From positions 1 to 33,677 of the forward strand of contig LFTB01000135.1 of assembly GCA_001512905.1 (NCBI GenBank): a DNA stretch of 33,677 nucleotides, in the 5' to 3' direction. Positions 6,623 to 16,248 of this stretch are shown here, one piece after another; positions within the stretch are counted from its first letter, which is position 1; the number at the start of each line of letters is the position of its first letter. The DNA is from Clostridia bacterium DTU084 (GTDB taxonomy: Bacteria > Bacillota > DTU084). A program made the position numbers and the translations under genes. Under the pieces are notes generated by a model. That model worked only from the letters and a program-made list of their open reading frames with translations. It ran no database searches and had not been told where the DNA came from.

Positions 6623-9070
6623 ATGAAGAAAGTATTGGTTGTTGAGGGGACAACAGGTCAAGGCCCGACTGCCGGGCAGCTCATCCAGCAGGAAAAAGTT
6701 CTAACTGCTTCCAGCGCCGCCAGTGCAATTGACGCCATCAAGCAGAATCCAAACCTGGGCATAGTGATCCTGGATCTGAGCCTGCCCCGTTCAGAATGTG
6801 AAGCGGTTCTATACTTTCTGCAGACTGAGCAGCTTGATCAAAAACTGCGCACCATTATCCTGACAACAGAAGACGATCCGGCAAGCGAATTGAAAGGCCT
6901 CCAGTTAGGCGCCCAAGACTACCTCCGCAAACCTGTCACAAGTGAAATCCTCCAAGCACGCCTGAAACTGCATTTGGAGCTGATAGAAAAGGAGCAGCAA
7001 ATCAACATCAGTTCAATCTGCCAGACCCTCTTTCAGCAAGCACCTATCGGCATCTCCATTTCTCCTTTTGACCCAGACAAAGAGCACCTGTTCCACATTA
7101 ATCCCATGTGCGAACAAATTACAGGAAGAACTGTGGAGGAATTTATAGAAAAAGGTTGGGCATCCTTTACCCATCCAGATGATCTGGAAGAAGACCTGAA
7201 CAATCTAAAAAAACTCCGAGCGGGAGAAATCAAAAGTTATAAAATGGAGAAGCGCTATATAAAACCAGATGGGTCTATTGTCTGGGTGGAGATGGTTGTG
7301 GCTGCACTTGAGCATCCGAACAGCGAAAAATACTACCTATGCCTCCTCCAAGATATCACAAAACGGAAAGAAGCAGAGGCTGCACTTTTAGAGAGCGAAC
7401 GCAGCAAATCTGTACTCCTCTCCCACCTTCCAGGCCTGGCTTACAGATGCAATTACGACCGCGACTGGACAATGCAGTATGTTTCTGCCGGCTGCCTGGA
7501 GCTGACCGGTTACCCGCCAGAAGATTTGCTCTACAACAAAACCCTGTCTTTCAACGAACTCATCGCACCTGAGTATCGGGATTTGCTCCACGCTGAATGG
7601 GCTCGGATCTTGCCAAAAAGAATTCCTTTTAAATTTGAATATGAAATTATCACAGCCTCAGGAGAGCGAAAATGGGTCATGGAAATGGGACAGGGCATAT
7701 ACAACCAGGATGGAGAAGTGGAAGCCCTGGAGGGAATTGTCCTTGATATCTCTGACCGGAAGAAAATCGAGGATTCCATAGTCTACAATCTCAACCACGA
7801 CAGGTGGACAGGCCTGTATAACCGCAACTTTCTGGAAACCCTTTTGACCCGCGATGCTGAAAAGCAAATCGCCCAGAAAAGAGCGGTGGTGAGCGTTAAC
7901 TTAAGCGACATCCAGCAGCTCATCATGACTTACGGCTTCCACTATGCACAGGATTTAATCAAAAATGTGGCAGACTCCCTCAATACATATACCAGCGACA
8001 ACTGCCTGCTCTTCCGTGCCTATGAAAACCTTTTTGTCTTCTACCTGAAAAACTACCAAGACCAAAATCAATTAGTGGAGTTCTGCAGAGACGTTGCCGA
8101 TACATTAGAGTCCCTTCTGGGCATTGAAAGAGTGGGCGGCGGACTTGGGATAGTGGAACTTGAGGCGGGCGATTCAGATACAGACGAGATCTTGAAAAAT
8201 CTGCTGATTGCTTCTGAAAAAGCCATGGATCTTTATGACGGCAGCTTTGGTTTTCGCTTTTACGATGGCAACCTTGAGGCGCAAATCCTCAAAGAAGACG
8301 AAATCACCCGCACACTGACCAAAGTTACAGCAGCAGATAACAGGCTGTATGTGGAGTATCAGCCCATCCTGGACTTGAAGCTCAATCGAATCACAGGTTT
8401 CGAAGCTTTATCCAGATTGAACTGCGACAAACACGGCCGGGTGCTGCCGGAAGAGTTTATTCCCATTGCAGAGAAAACAAAGCTGATCATTCCCATTGGC
8501 CAGGAAGTCTTCCGCCAAGCGTTTCAATTTCAAAATAAATTGAAAGCAAAAGCTTATGACGGTATTAACATATCCATCAACGTTTCAGCCATCCAGCTTT
8601 TGCGAAAGGATTTCACCACCAATCTCTTTGGGCTGATGGAGAGCATGAAGATCAATCCCCAGACCATAACCCTTGAAATCACTGAGTCTGTATTTGCTTC
8701 CAATTACGAAGACATAAACCGCATTTTAGGTTTACTGAAGGCTGCAGGCATTAGGATCGCTATTGACGATTTTGGGACAGGCTATTCCTCCTTCGCCAGG
8801 AGCAGAGAATTAAACGTTGACTGCCTGAAAATAGATAAACACTTCATCGACAAGCTCACAGTAATCCAGCCGGAACTGGCAACAACCAGCGATATCATCT
8901 CCATGACCCATAAGTTAGGCTACGTTGCCATTGCCGAGGGAGTAGAGCACGAAATGCAAAAACAACATCTGCACCGCTTCGGCTGCGACCAAATCCAGGG
9001 CTACCTGATCAGTCCGCCTTTAAATGAGGTGGCAGCAATTGATCTCCTTAAAAGAAGCACTTGCTGCTAG
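6623..9070 (+). CDS. REC-PAS-PAS-degenerate GGDEF-EAL protein, cyclic-di-GMP phosphodiesterase
   Basis: This 815-residue cytoplasmic signalling protein probably hydrolyses cyclic-di-GMP. Residues 1-115 form a receiver domain with phospho-acceptor Asp51 (VILDLSLP) and Lys103, but the usual acidic pair near residues 8-9 is VEG, so Mg binding may be weakened. Two PAS domains follow, about 130-250 and 255-380. The GGDEF-like domain (about 385-550) has AYENL where GG(D/E)EF should be and so is unlikely to make cyclic-di-GMP; it may bind GTP as a regulatory unit. The EAL domain keeps its catalytic set: FEALSRL, NVSAIQLL, LEITESV, IDDFGTGYSS, CLKIDKHFI, AEGVEHEMQ and QGYLISPP. A GGGAGGGAG site precedes the ATG. 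The next gene starts 15 bases downstream, so both are probably co-transcribed. Confidence 0.92.
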   Translation: MKKVLVVEGTTGQGPTAGQLIQQEKVLTASSAASAIDAIKQNPNLGIVILDLSLPRSECEAVLYFLQTEQLDQKLRTIILTTEDDPASELKGLQLGAQDYLRKPVTSEILQARLKLHLELIEKEQQINISSICQTLFQQAPIGISISPFDPDKEHLFHINPMCEQITGRTVEEFIEKGWASFTHPDDLEEDLNNLKKLRAGEIKSYKMEKRYIKPDGSIVWVEMVVAALEHPNSEKYYLCLLQDITKRKEAEAALLESERSKSVLLSHLPGLAYRCNYDRDWTMQYVSAGCLELTGYPPEDLLYNKTLSFNELIAPEYRDLLHAEWARILPKRIPFKFEYEIITASGERKWVMEMGQGIYNQDGEVEALEGIVLDISDRKKIEDSIVYNLNHDRWTGLYNRNFLETLLTRDAEKQIAQKRAVVSVNLSDIQQLIMTYGFHYAQDLIKNVADSLNTYTSDNCLLFRAYENLFVFYLKNYQDQNQLVEFCRDVADTLESLLGIERVGGGLGIVELEAGDSDTDEILKNLLIASEKAMDLYDGSFGFRFYDGNLEAQILKEDEITRTLTKVTAADNRLYVEYQPILDLKLNRITGFEALSRLNCDKHGRVLPEEFIPIAEKTKLIIPIGQEVFRQAFQFQNKLKAKAYDGINISINVSAIQLLRKDFTTNLFGLMESMKINPQTITLEITESVFASNYEDINRILGLLKAAGIRIAIDDFGTGYSSFARSRELNVDCLKIDKHFIDKLTVIQPELATTSDIISMTHKLGYVAIAEGVEHEMQKQHLHRFGCDQIQGYLISPPLNEVAAIDLLKRSTCC

Positions 9071-9085
9071 AAAGGAGGATCGCTT

Positions 9086-11737
9086 TTGAAGAAAGCCATT
9101 TCCATCAAATGGATCATTACACTTGTTTTCGTGCTAGCAATGCTGCTCACAACTGTTGGCATAGGCTTCCTCCTGCTCACAAGCTGGTTATCCTCAGCTG
9201 AAGAGACAGCAGAAAGGATTACAGCTGATCTCGGCGAGAACATTTATCAGCAAATATCGTCTTTTCTCCACCTCCCCGACCAAATAAACGCAGCAAATCA
9301 AAAAATCATTGAAAGCGGCATTCTGAATCTGAACGATGAAAAAGAGCTGGACAGGTTTTTTGTTGGCGTTTTAAGCTCGCTAAACGAAGAAATCTACAGC
9401 TTCAGCCTGGGCACAGTAAGGGGCGAATATTACGGCGCCCGGAGAAATGAAAAGGGCGTCATTGAAGTCATGAGGAGCAACCAAAGGACAGGAGGCAACT
9501 CATGGTATTATTCTGTAAACGAAGATTTAACAGCAGGCAGCCTTGTTATGAAGGCAGGTCTTTTTGACCCCCGCACTAGGCCCTGGTATCAGGAAGCTGT
9601 TAAAGCAGGGGGCCCTACCTTCTCCCCTGTCTACAAGCATTTCATCATGGACGATTTGACCGTCTCCTGCTCCAAGCCAATCTACATAAGAGGAGAACTG
9701 CAGGGGGTGCTGGGAATCCATCTGCTCCTCTCGAGAATCGGTACTTATCTTGAAGAAACCATCCGCAATTACAATGGCTACGCCCTGATTATCGAAAAAG
9801 ACACAGGGGCCCTTATTGCCAACTCTTTAGGCCTTGCCAACTACAGCTCGCGAGAAGGGAGCTTGAAAAGAACTCTAATTTCCGAGATCGACATCCAGTC
9901 AATCAGCGGCATCTACGAGCAGTATAGCGGAAATCCCCAGCCGCACTTTATCTATAAGAGCACAGAAGAGCTCCACGTCAATGTCCAGGAGATTAAGCTC
10001 GCAGGACTGGACTGGCTTATAATCTCAGCGATCCCCAGAAGCCTCTACCTTGCCCGGGTTCATAAAAGCATGCGGAACATCAGCCTCTTCGCGCTCCTGG
10101 CCTTGGCTCTCTCTCTTTTCAGCTACTACCTCATCACCAGAAGGCTCCTCAGGCCAATGAAGCAGCTTTACGATGTTTCTGCAGCACTGTCTGCAGGCGA
10201 CCTAGACCGAAGGGCGACTGTGTATAGAGAGGACGAGCTTGGCGGGATCTCCAGGTGTTTGAACATGGTCGCTGATAAAATGCAATTTCTCGTAGACAAT
10301 CTCGAAGCAAATGTCCGGGCCAGGACAGAAGAATTAGTAGCAAATAAAAACCAGCTGCAGCTGATCCTGGACTCTACAGCTGAGGCGATCTACGGTATAG
10401 ATCTAAATGGAAACTGCACCTTCTGCAACCGCAGCTGTCTAAAGCTCCTGGGCTACAACTCTCAAGAAGATTTGCTTGGGAAAAACATGCACCACCAGAT
10501 CCACCACAGCAGAAGGGACGGGACGCCCTTTCCAATTGATGAGTGCAGGATTCTCCGCTCCCTGAAGGAAGGACATGGCTTTACCGCAGAGGATGAAGTG
10601 TTCTGGCGGGCAGGTGGAACCTATTTCGAGGTGGAATACAACGCACACCCGCAGGTGTGCGATGGCCAAGTTGTAGGGGCAGTGATCACATTCATGGACA
10701 TCACTGACCGCAAAAGACGAGAGGAAAAAATCAAATACTTAAGCTACCACGACCAGCTGACAGGCCTCTACAACCGAAGATCTCTGGAGGAAAAAGGGGC
10801 AGAACTTGAGGCTCGGCTCCCCCTCTCCATCATTTTCGCTGACATCAACGGCCTGAAAATGACCAACGATATTTTCGGCCACGCTGCAGGAGACCAGTTG
10901 ATCAGAAAATCTGCCGAGATCCTCCTCAACGCCTGCAGAGAGGAAGATTTCGTCGCCCGGGTAGGCGGCGACGAGTTCGTGATCCTGCTCCCGGAAACAG
11001 ACAGGGAAATGGCAGAAGAAATCATCGCCAGGATCCGGGATGGCTTTGCAAACGCCCGGGTTGCGGCCATAAAATGCAGCATTTCCCTGGGCAGCGATAC
11101 AAAAGTGGACGCTACACAGTCCCTGGAAGAGATCATGACCAACGCAGAAAACGCCATGTATAAAGATAAAACCATGAACCGCAGATCCATCAACACAGAG
11201 ATCATCGACAGCATTATCGAAACCCTGCACGCAAGAAATCTCAAAGAAAAGCGCCATTCCTCTGCTGTCAGGGATTTGAGCGGCAAATTAGGGGCAGCTC
11301 TCAGCCTTTCTGAACCTGAAATAAGTACCTTGATGCGGGCAGGGTATCTCCACGATATCGGCAAGATCACCCTTGACGAAAGCCTCCTGACTAAAGAATC
11401 CTTAACTTCTGAGGAACTGGAAAAGGTCCGGCAGCACTCTGTTATCGGCTACAGGATCCTGAATCTATTCGACGACACCCTAGACTTGGCAGAGTATGTC
11501 TACAGCCATCACGAAAAGTGGGACGGCACAGGCTACCCAAGAGGGTTGAAGGGCCAGCAAATTCCCCTGATCTCGAGGATCATCTCAGTTGTTGAAACCT
11601 ACGATCGGGTTTTCAGCAGAGGAGAGCAGCCAGAAGCAGAAAGAAAAGAAGCTGCCCTTGCGGTAATCAGAGAGGGCAGCGGCAAGCAATTCGATCCGGA
11701 GATTGCAGCGGCTTTTCTTGAAATGATGAGCACCTGA
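9086..11737 (+). CDS. Cache-HAMP-PAS-GGDEF-HD-GYP membrane sensor for cyclic-di-GMP turnover
   Basis: This 883-residue protein is membrane-anchored by segments at about 9-31 and 331-350. The part between is an extracytoplasmic double-Cache sensor containing DPRTRPWYQEA (161-171). A HAMP linker follows (about 351-405), then a PAS domain (about 425-545). The GGDEF domain has the canonical VGGDEF (627-631 for GGDEF), and an RxxD inhibitory site (Arg618-Asp621) lies exactly five residues before it, so an active, product-inhibited diguanylate cyclase is expected. The C-terminal HD-GYP domain has HDIGK (756-760), HHEKWDGTGYP (808-818) and a final QFDP, so cyclic-di-GMP hydrolysis is also expected. 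Its late metal-ligand region reads VETYD where many relatives have DAYD. GGAGG precedes a TTG start. Both opposing activities in one protein imply ligand-controlled switching. Confidence 0.92.
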   Translation: MKKAISIKWIITLVFVLAMLLTTVGIGFLLLTSWLSSAEETAERITADLGENIYQQISSFLHLPDQINAANQKIIESGILNLNDEKELDRFFVGVLSSLNEEIYSFSLGTVRGEYYGARRNEKGVIEVMRSNQRTGGNSWYYSVNEDLTAGSLVMKAGLFDPRTRPWYQEAVKAGGPTFSPVYKHFIMDDLTVSCSKPIYIRGELQGVLGIHLLLSRIGTYLEETIRNYNGYALIIEKDTGALIANSLGLANYSSREGSLKRTLISEIDIQSISGIYEQYSGNPQPHFIYKSTEELHVNVQEIKLAGLDWLIISAIPRSLYLARVHKSMRNISLFALLALALSLFSYYLITRRLLRPMKQLYDVSAALSAGDLDRRATVYREDELGGISRCLNMVADKMQFLVDNLEANVRARTEELVANKNQLQLILDSTAEAIYGIDLNGNCTFCNRSCLKLLGYNSQEDLLGKNMHHQIHHSRRDGTPFPIDECRILRSLKEGHGFTAEDEVFWRAGGTYFEVEYNAHPQVCDGQVVGAVITFMDITDRKRREEKIKYLSYHDQLTGLYNRRSLEEKGAELEARLPLSIIFADINGLKMTNDIFGHAAGDQLIRKSAEILLNACREEDFVARVGGDEFVILLPETDREMAEEIIARIRDGFANARVAAIKCSISLGSDTKVDATQSLEEIMTNAENAMYKDKTMNRRSINTEIIDSIIETLHARNLKEKRHSSAVRDLSGKLGAALSLSEPEISTLMRAGYLHDIGKITLDESLLTKESLTSEELEKVRQHSVIGYRILNLFDDTLDLAEYVYSHHEKWDGTGYPRGLKGQQIPLISRIISVVETYDRVFSRGEQPEAERKEAALAVIREGSGKQFDPEIAAAFLEMMST

Positions 11738-11752
11738 GCTGCGAGCCGTACA

Positions 11753-11787
11753 CGAGACAAGCTCCCCGAAGGGAGCTTGTCTTGTGT
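11753..11787. terminator. Hairpin between convergent operons
   Basis: AGACAAGCTCCC (11755-11766) pairs perfectly with GGGAGCTTGTCT (11771-11782) around a 4-base loop. T-runs are weak on both strands, so termination strength is uncertain. It lies between the HD-GYP gene (plus) and the end of the purine operon (minus). Confidence 0.75.
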
Positions 11788-11789
11788 CT

Positions 11790-13034
11790 TCAGCTCAGTG
11801 CCCGCCAGCCGATGTCTGAGCGGTAGTAAGCGCCTGTAAATGATATTTTCTCCACCAGCCTGTATGCTGCAGCCTGGGCGCTGGCGAGGGTGTCGCCCAT
11901 GCCCACTGCTGTAATCACCCTGCCTCCAGCAGTGACGATCCTGCCATCTGCAAGGCCCGTTCCGTTGTGAAAGAGCAGGCCCTCTGTATCGAGGCCTTCG
12001 ATGGGAAAGCCGCTTTTGAACTCCCCTGGATAGCCTTTTGAGGCAATCACAACCCCCAAAGCTGCCCTGCTGTCCCAGGTCAGTTCAATTTCTTCCAGCC
12101 TCCCCTCCACTGTGGCCTGGCAGATGCTTACAAGATCAGTGACGAGGCGGGGAAGGATCACTTGGGCTTCTGGATCGCCAAAGCGGCAGTTGAACTCCAC
12201 AACCTTCGGCTGGTTGTCCTTGATCATCAAGCCTGCGTAAATTACTCCTTTGTAGTCTATGCCCTCCTTCTGCAGCCCCTCAAGGAGAGGAAGGAAGATC
12301 TCGTTGTAGGTGCGCTGGTACACTTCGTAATTGACAACCGGCACTGGCGAGTAGGCGCCCATCCCGCCTGTATTTGGGCCTGTATCGCCTTCACCGATCC
12401 TTTTGTGATCTTGGGCGGGCACCATGGGAAGGATGGTTTTGCCGTCTGTAAAAGCCAAAATCGTTGCCTCTTCCCCTGGCAGAAACTCTTCCAGCACGAC
12501 CCTGCTCCCTGCTTTGCCGAAGCGGCCGCCGAAAATCTCAGCGAGGGCTCCTTTGGCTTCCTCGTGACTTTGGGCCACTAATACCCCCTTGCCGGCAGCC
12601 AGCCCATCTGCTTTCACCACTGGCGGCTCAGGGAACCTCTCAAGAGCCGCAACCCCTTCTTCGTAGCTTTCCACCACTACGTAATCTGCAGTGGGAATGC
12701 CGTATTTGCGGCAGATCCTTTTGGCAAAGCTTTTGCTGCTCTCAAGCTGCGCAGCTTCTTTTGTGGGTCCGAAAAGGGGAAGGCCAGCCTGGGCGAAAAG
12801 GTCGCCGATCCCTGCTGCAAGGTAGCATTCGGGTCCCACTACTGTCAGATCTATGGACTTCTCTTTGGCGAAAGCGAGGATCTGGCGGGGATCTTTCAAA
12901 GGAACACACTGGGCAAGCTTTGCCATCCCCGGGTTGCCAGGCGCTGCGTACAATTCAGCCACCTGACTGCTCTGGGCCAGCTTCCAGGCAAGAGCATGTT
13001 CCCTGCCTCCTCCACCAACCACCAAGACCTTCAT
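11790..13034 (-). CDS. purD: Phosphoribosylamine-glycine ligase (GAR synthetase)
   Basis: PurD joins glycine to 5-phosphoribosylamine with ATP, the second step of IMP synthesis. The 414-residue ATP-grasp protein begins MKVLVVGGGGREHALAWKL and has AAPGNPGMA, GPECYLAAGI, VVKADGLAAGKGV (ATP-grasp loop) and FNCRFGDPEAQ (metal ligands), all as in the family and at normal spacing. A GGAGG lies 9 bases before the ATG. It is the last gene of the operon, 13 bases after purH, which is also its place in Bacillus subtilis. A hairpin follows the stop codon. Confidence 0.97.
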   Translation of the reverse strand: MKVLVVGGGGREHALAWKLAQSSQVAELYAAPGNPGMAKLAQCVPLKDPRQILAFAKEKSIDLTVVGPECYLAAGIGDLFAQAGLPLFGPTKEAAQLESSKSFAKRICRKYGIPTADYVVVESYEEGVAALERFPEPPVVKADGLAAGKGVLVAQSHEEAKGALAEIFGGRFGKAGSRVVLEEFLPGEEATILAFTDGKTILPMVPAQDHKRIGEGDTGPNTGGMGAYSPVPVVNYEVYQRTYNEIFLPLLEGLQKEGIDYKGVIYAGLMIKDNQPKVVEFNCRFGDPEAQVILPRLVTDLVSICQATVEGRLEEIELTWDSRAALGVVIASKGYPGEFKSGFPIEGLDTEGLLFHNGTGLADGRIVTAGGRVITAVGMGDTLASAQAAAYRLVEKISFTGAYYRSDIGWRALS

Positions 13035-13047
13035 GACAAACTACCTC

Positions 13048-14607
13048 CTAATGCTTGAAATGGCGGATTCCTGTAAAGACCATGGCAATGCCGCGCTCGT
13101 CTGCAAGCTTGATGGACTCTTCATCCCGGATGGAGCCCCCTGGCTGAATGATGGCTGAGATGCCTGCGCGGCTTGCCTCCTCCACCACATCAGGAAAGGG
13201 GAAGAAGGCATCAGATGCGAGGACTGAACCCTCTGCCTTCTCCCCTGCTGCAGCGATGGCAATGCGGGCTGCATCGATCCTGTTCATCTGCCCTGCCCCA
13301 ACTCCCACAGTTGCCAAATCCTTTGCCAGGACGATGGCGTTGGATTTGACGTGCTTCACCACTTTCCAGGCAAAGCGCAGCTCTTCCCACTCTGCGTCTG
13401 TGGGAGCCTTTTTTGTAACTACCTGCAGCTTGTCCTCTACCAGATCTATGGTGTCCTGCTCCTGCAGCAGCAGCCCCCCTGCCACCTTCTTCAAATCTGA
13501 GCTGTAAATACTGAAATCCTGCTTCTCGTTCCCAGCCAAAGCCGGCAGTGCAAGAAGCCGTAAGTTTTTCTTCTTGGTAAGGATGGCCATGGCCTCAGGC
13601 GAGAATTCCGGTGCGATCACAATCTCCAAAAAGATCTTGCTGAGCTCCTCTGCTGTGGCTGCATCCACAGGCCTGTTGAGGGCAACTATGCCGCCGAAAA
13701 TGGAAACAGGATCTGCGTTATAAGCTGCAAGGTAAGCTTCATAGATGTTTTTGCCTGCGGCAACGCCGCAAGGGTTGGTGTGCTTAACAGCCACAGCTGT
13801 AGGCTCTGCGAACTCTGCAAGGAGTGAGATGGCCCCATTGGCATCGTTGATGTTGTTGAAGGAAAGCTCTTTGCCGTGGAGCTGCTGGGCTTGGGCCAAG
13901 GACAGGGGTTCTGGATTTGTTTCTCTGTAAAAAGCTGCCTGTTGGTGGGGGTTCTCTCCGTAGCGCAGGTCGCAGACCTTCTCATACTCCAAGAAGAGCT
14001 TCTGCGGATACTGCACAGAGGGAGCTGCCTGTTTTGCCAAATAGCCTGCAATGAGCATATCGTAGCTTGCTGTGTGGCTAAAGGCTTCCTGGGCCAGGGC
14101 AAGGGTAAGGTCCTCGTCGAGGGAGCCTTTCTCCAGCTTCGCCAGGATCTCGGGGTAGCGGGCGGGATTGACAACCACAGCCACGTGGCGCCAGTTTTTC
14201 GCTGCTGCCCGAACCATAGTGGGGCCGCCGATGTCGATCTGCTCGCAGGCCTCATCTATGGTCACGCCGCTTTTGGCGATGGTCTGGGCGAAGGGATAGA
14301 GATTGACAGCCACAAGGTCTATGGGCAGAATTCCATGTTCTGCCAGCTGCGCCAGGTCCTCAGGCACGTTTCGCCTCGCCAAAATCCCTCCGGCAACTTT
14401 TGGGTGCAGGGTTTTCACTCTGCCTGCAAGAATTTCCGGAAAGCCTGTCAGCTGGGAAACAGATTTCACCGGCACGCCAGCTTCTTCCAGAGCTTTCTGG
14501 GTGCCGCCTGTGGAATAGAGCTCAACTCCAAGCCTCGCAAGGCCCTGTGCAAACTCCACGATGCCAGTTTTATCCGAAACGCTTAGCAAAGCCCGCCTAA
14601 CCTTCAT
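13048..14607 (-). CDS. purH: Bifunctional AICAR transformylase/IMP cyclohydrolase
   Basis: PurH carries out the last two steps to IMP: formyl transfer from 10-formyl-THF to AICAR and ring closure. The 519-residue protein has the N-terminal cyclohydrolase domain ([53 protein letters not shown]) and the C-terminal transformylase domain ([17 protein letters not shown] with the catalytic Lys-His, [21 protein letters not shown]). Length and order are normal. The ATG overlaps the purN stop by four bases (ATGA). Confidence 0.97.
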   Translation of the reverse strand: MKVRRALLSVSDKTGIVEFAQGLARLGVELYSTGGTQKALEEAGVPVKSVSQLTGFPEILAGRVKTLHPKVAGGILARRNVPEDLAQLAEHGILPIDLVAVNLYPFAQTIAKSGVTIDEACEQIDIGGPTMVRAAAKNWRHVAVVVNPARYPEILAKLEKGSLDEDLTLALAQEAFSHTASYDMLIAGYLAKQAAPSVQYPQKLFLEYEKVCDLRYGENPHQQAAFYRETNPEPLSLAQAQQLHGKELSFNNINDANGAISLLAEFAEPTAVAVKHTNPCGVAAGKNIYEAYLAAYNADPVSIFGGIVALNRPVDAATAEELSKIFLEIVIAPEFSPEAMAILTKKKNLRLLALPALAGNEKQDFSIYSSDLKKVAGGLLLQEQDTIDLVEDKLQVVTKKAPTDAEWEELRFAWKVVKHVKSNAIVLAKDLATVGVGAGQMNRIDAARIAIAAAGEKAEGSVLASDAFFPFPDVVEEASRAGISAIIQPGGSIRDEESIKLADERGIAMVFTGIRHFKH

Positions 14608-15224
14608 TTATCTCCCTCCTTGATGATCACCCTTCTCCCCTCTATGGAGAGCCTGCCCTCTGCGTACAGAGCAATGGCTTTGGGATAAAGCTTGTGTTCT
14701 TGTTCCAAAATCCGCTCTGCCAGGTCTTCTTCGGTGTCTGTGGGCAGCACGGGCACCACAGCCTGCAGGATAATTGGGCCTGTGTCCATGCCCTGATCTA
14801 CGAAATGCACAGTGCAGCCAGAATACCTCACTCCATAGTCCAGAGCCTGCTTTTGGGCAGCAAGGCCAGGAAAGCTGGGCAGAAGGGATGGGTGGATGTT
14901 CATAATCCTGCCTGGAAATTGTTCGATGAAATACGGCGAAAGGAGGCGCATGAAACCTGCCAGGACCACCAGCTCTACCCCTCTTTCCTTCAGGGCTCGA
15001 ATCAGTGCAGTTTCAAATTCCCGCTTGGTCTTGAACTGGTCCCGGGAAACAGCCTCAGCTGGGATCCCGGCCTCTTTTGCGCGCTGGAGGGCCTGGGCCT
15101 TGGGATTGTCTGAGAGCACGATCTCGATTTTGCCTTGGATGGTGCCGTCTTCGACTGCCTTGATGATGGAGGCCAGGTTGCTGCCTCTGCCAGAGGCCAG
15201 GACCCCGATGGACAGCTTAGACAA
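14604..15224 (-). CDS. purN: Phosphoribosylglycinamide formyltransferase (10-formyl-THF dependent)
   Basis: PurN transfers a formyl group from 10-formyltetrahydrofolate to GAR. Family motifs are present: [12 protein letters not shown] (phosphate loop), VLAGFMRLL, and [12 protein letters not shown] with the catalytic Asn-His, followed by [15 protein letters not shown] with the catalytic Asp. I choose TTG 15224, which has GAGG 8 bases upstream and overlaps the purM stop by 8 bases, giving 206 residues beginning [14 protein letters not shown]. The longer frame from GTG 15251 would add nine residues and overlap purM by 35 bases. No purT is seen, so this appears to be the only GAR transformylase in the window. 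Confidence 0.95.
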   Translation of the reverse strand: MSKLSIGVLASGRGSNLASIIKAVEDGTIQGKIEIVLSDNPKAQALQRAKEAGIPAEAVSRDQFKTKREFETALIRALKERGVELVVLAGFMRLLSPYFIEQFPGRIMNIHPSLLPSFPGLAAQKQALDYGVRYSGCTVHFVDQGMDTGPIILQAVVPVLPTDTEEDLAERILEQEHKLYPKAIALYAEGRLSIEGRRVIIKEGDK

Positions 15225-16248
15225 AATCAACGCCTCGCTCTCCTGCAACACACTCGCCGATCACATAAGCCCGCTGTCCGAGAGCAGTCAGAGTGCTGCA
15301 GACAGCTTCTGCCTCCTCTGCCGGCACTATCACAGCCATGGCGATCCCCATGTTGAAGGTGTTGTACATTTCTTCCTCAGAGATCTTCCCGAGCTCTGCC
15401 ACAACGTCGAAGATGGGCAGCACCGGCCAGGAGCCCAGCTTAATCCGGGCCCTGGTGCCTTCGGCCATGGCCCGGGGAAGGTTTTCCGGCAGGCCCCCGC
15501 CTGAGATATTTGCCACACCATGGAGGTTGAATTTGCGCTTCAGTTCCATAATCTCCCTTGCGTAGATGCCTGTTGGCTCCAAAAGCTCCTGGTAGAGTGG
15601 ACGGCCAAGTCTGGGATCTACGTGATCAATGTCCCAGCCTGCCAGCTTGAAAAAGACGTGCCGGACCAGAGAATAACCGCTTGACTGCAGGCCTGTGGAG
15701 CCGATGCCGATGATCTTGTCTCCTGGCTGAACTCTGCTGCCGTCGATGATCTCGTCCCGCTCTACAACCCCAACAGTAAAGCCTGCAAGGTCGTATTCGT
15801 CTTCAGGGTAGAAACCGGGCATCTCTGCAGTCTCGCCGCCGATTAAAGCGCAGCCTGCCTGCCTGCATCCTTGGGCGATCCCCTCCACGATCTGAGCAGC
15901 TCTTTTCGGATCCAGCTTCCCTACTGCCAGGTAGTCCAGAAAGAACAGGGGCTCTGCCCCCTGGCAGATAATGTCGTTGACGCAGTAGGCAACGAGATCC
16001 AGGCCTACTGTATCGTGTTTGTCTGCCATAAAAGCGATTTTCAGCTTAGTCCCCACCCCGTCAGTTCCTGAGACCAGCACAGGTTCTCTATATTTGCCCA
16101 AAGCGAACAATGCGCCAAAGCTGCCTAGATCTCCCAGCACTTCCGGGCGGTAAGTGCTTCTGGCAGCGTTTTTGATCCTTTTCACCAGTTCGTAGCCAGC
16201 GTGAATATCCACCCCAGCCTCTTTGTAGGTGGCACCATTATTGTCCAT
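15217..16248 (-). CDS. purM: Phosphoribosylformylglycinamidine cyclo-ligase (AIR synthetase)
   Basis: PurM closes the imidazole ring of AIR from FGAM with ATP. ATG 16248 gives 343 residues, the normal length, with the N-terminus MDNNGATYKEAGVDIHAG; a GGGAGGG site lies just upstream. The frame extends further upstream but would read deep into purF. Motifs: KEAGVDIHAGYELV, SGTDGVGTKLK, DLVAYCVNDI, GGETAEMPGFY, GIGSTGLQSSGYSLVR and ISGGGLPENL. It overlaps the end of purF by 11 bases. Confidence 0.96.
   Translation of the reverse strand: MDNNGATYKEAGVDIHAGYELVKRIKNAARSTYRPEVLGDLGSFGALFALGKYREPVLVSGTDGVGTKLKIAFMADKHDTVGLDLVAYCVNDIICQGAEPLFFLDYLAVGKLDPKRAAQIVEGIAQGCRQAGCALIGGETAEMPGFYPEDEYDLAGFTVGVVERDEIIDGSRVQPGDKIIGIGSTGLQSSGYSLVRHVFFKLAGWDIDHVDPRLGRPLYQELLEPTGIYAREIMELKRKFNLHGVANISGGGLPENLPRAMAEGTRARIKLGSWPVLPIFDVVAELGKISEEEMYNTFNMGIAMAVIVPAEEAEAVCSTLTALGQRAYVIGECVAGERGVDFV

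Noticed and set aside
10739-11370. Minus-strand frames of 172 and 200 residues opposite the GGDEF region.
   Set aside because: They are antisense to a domain with all conserved motifs and overlap one another, so they are shadows.
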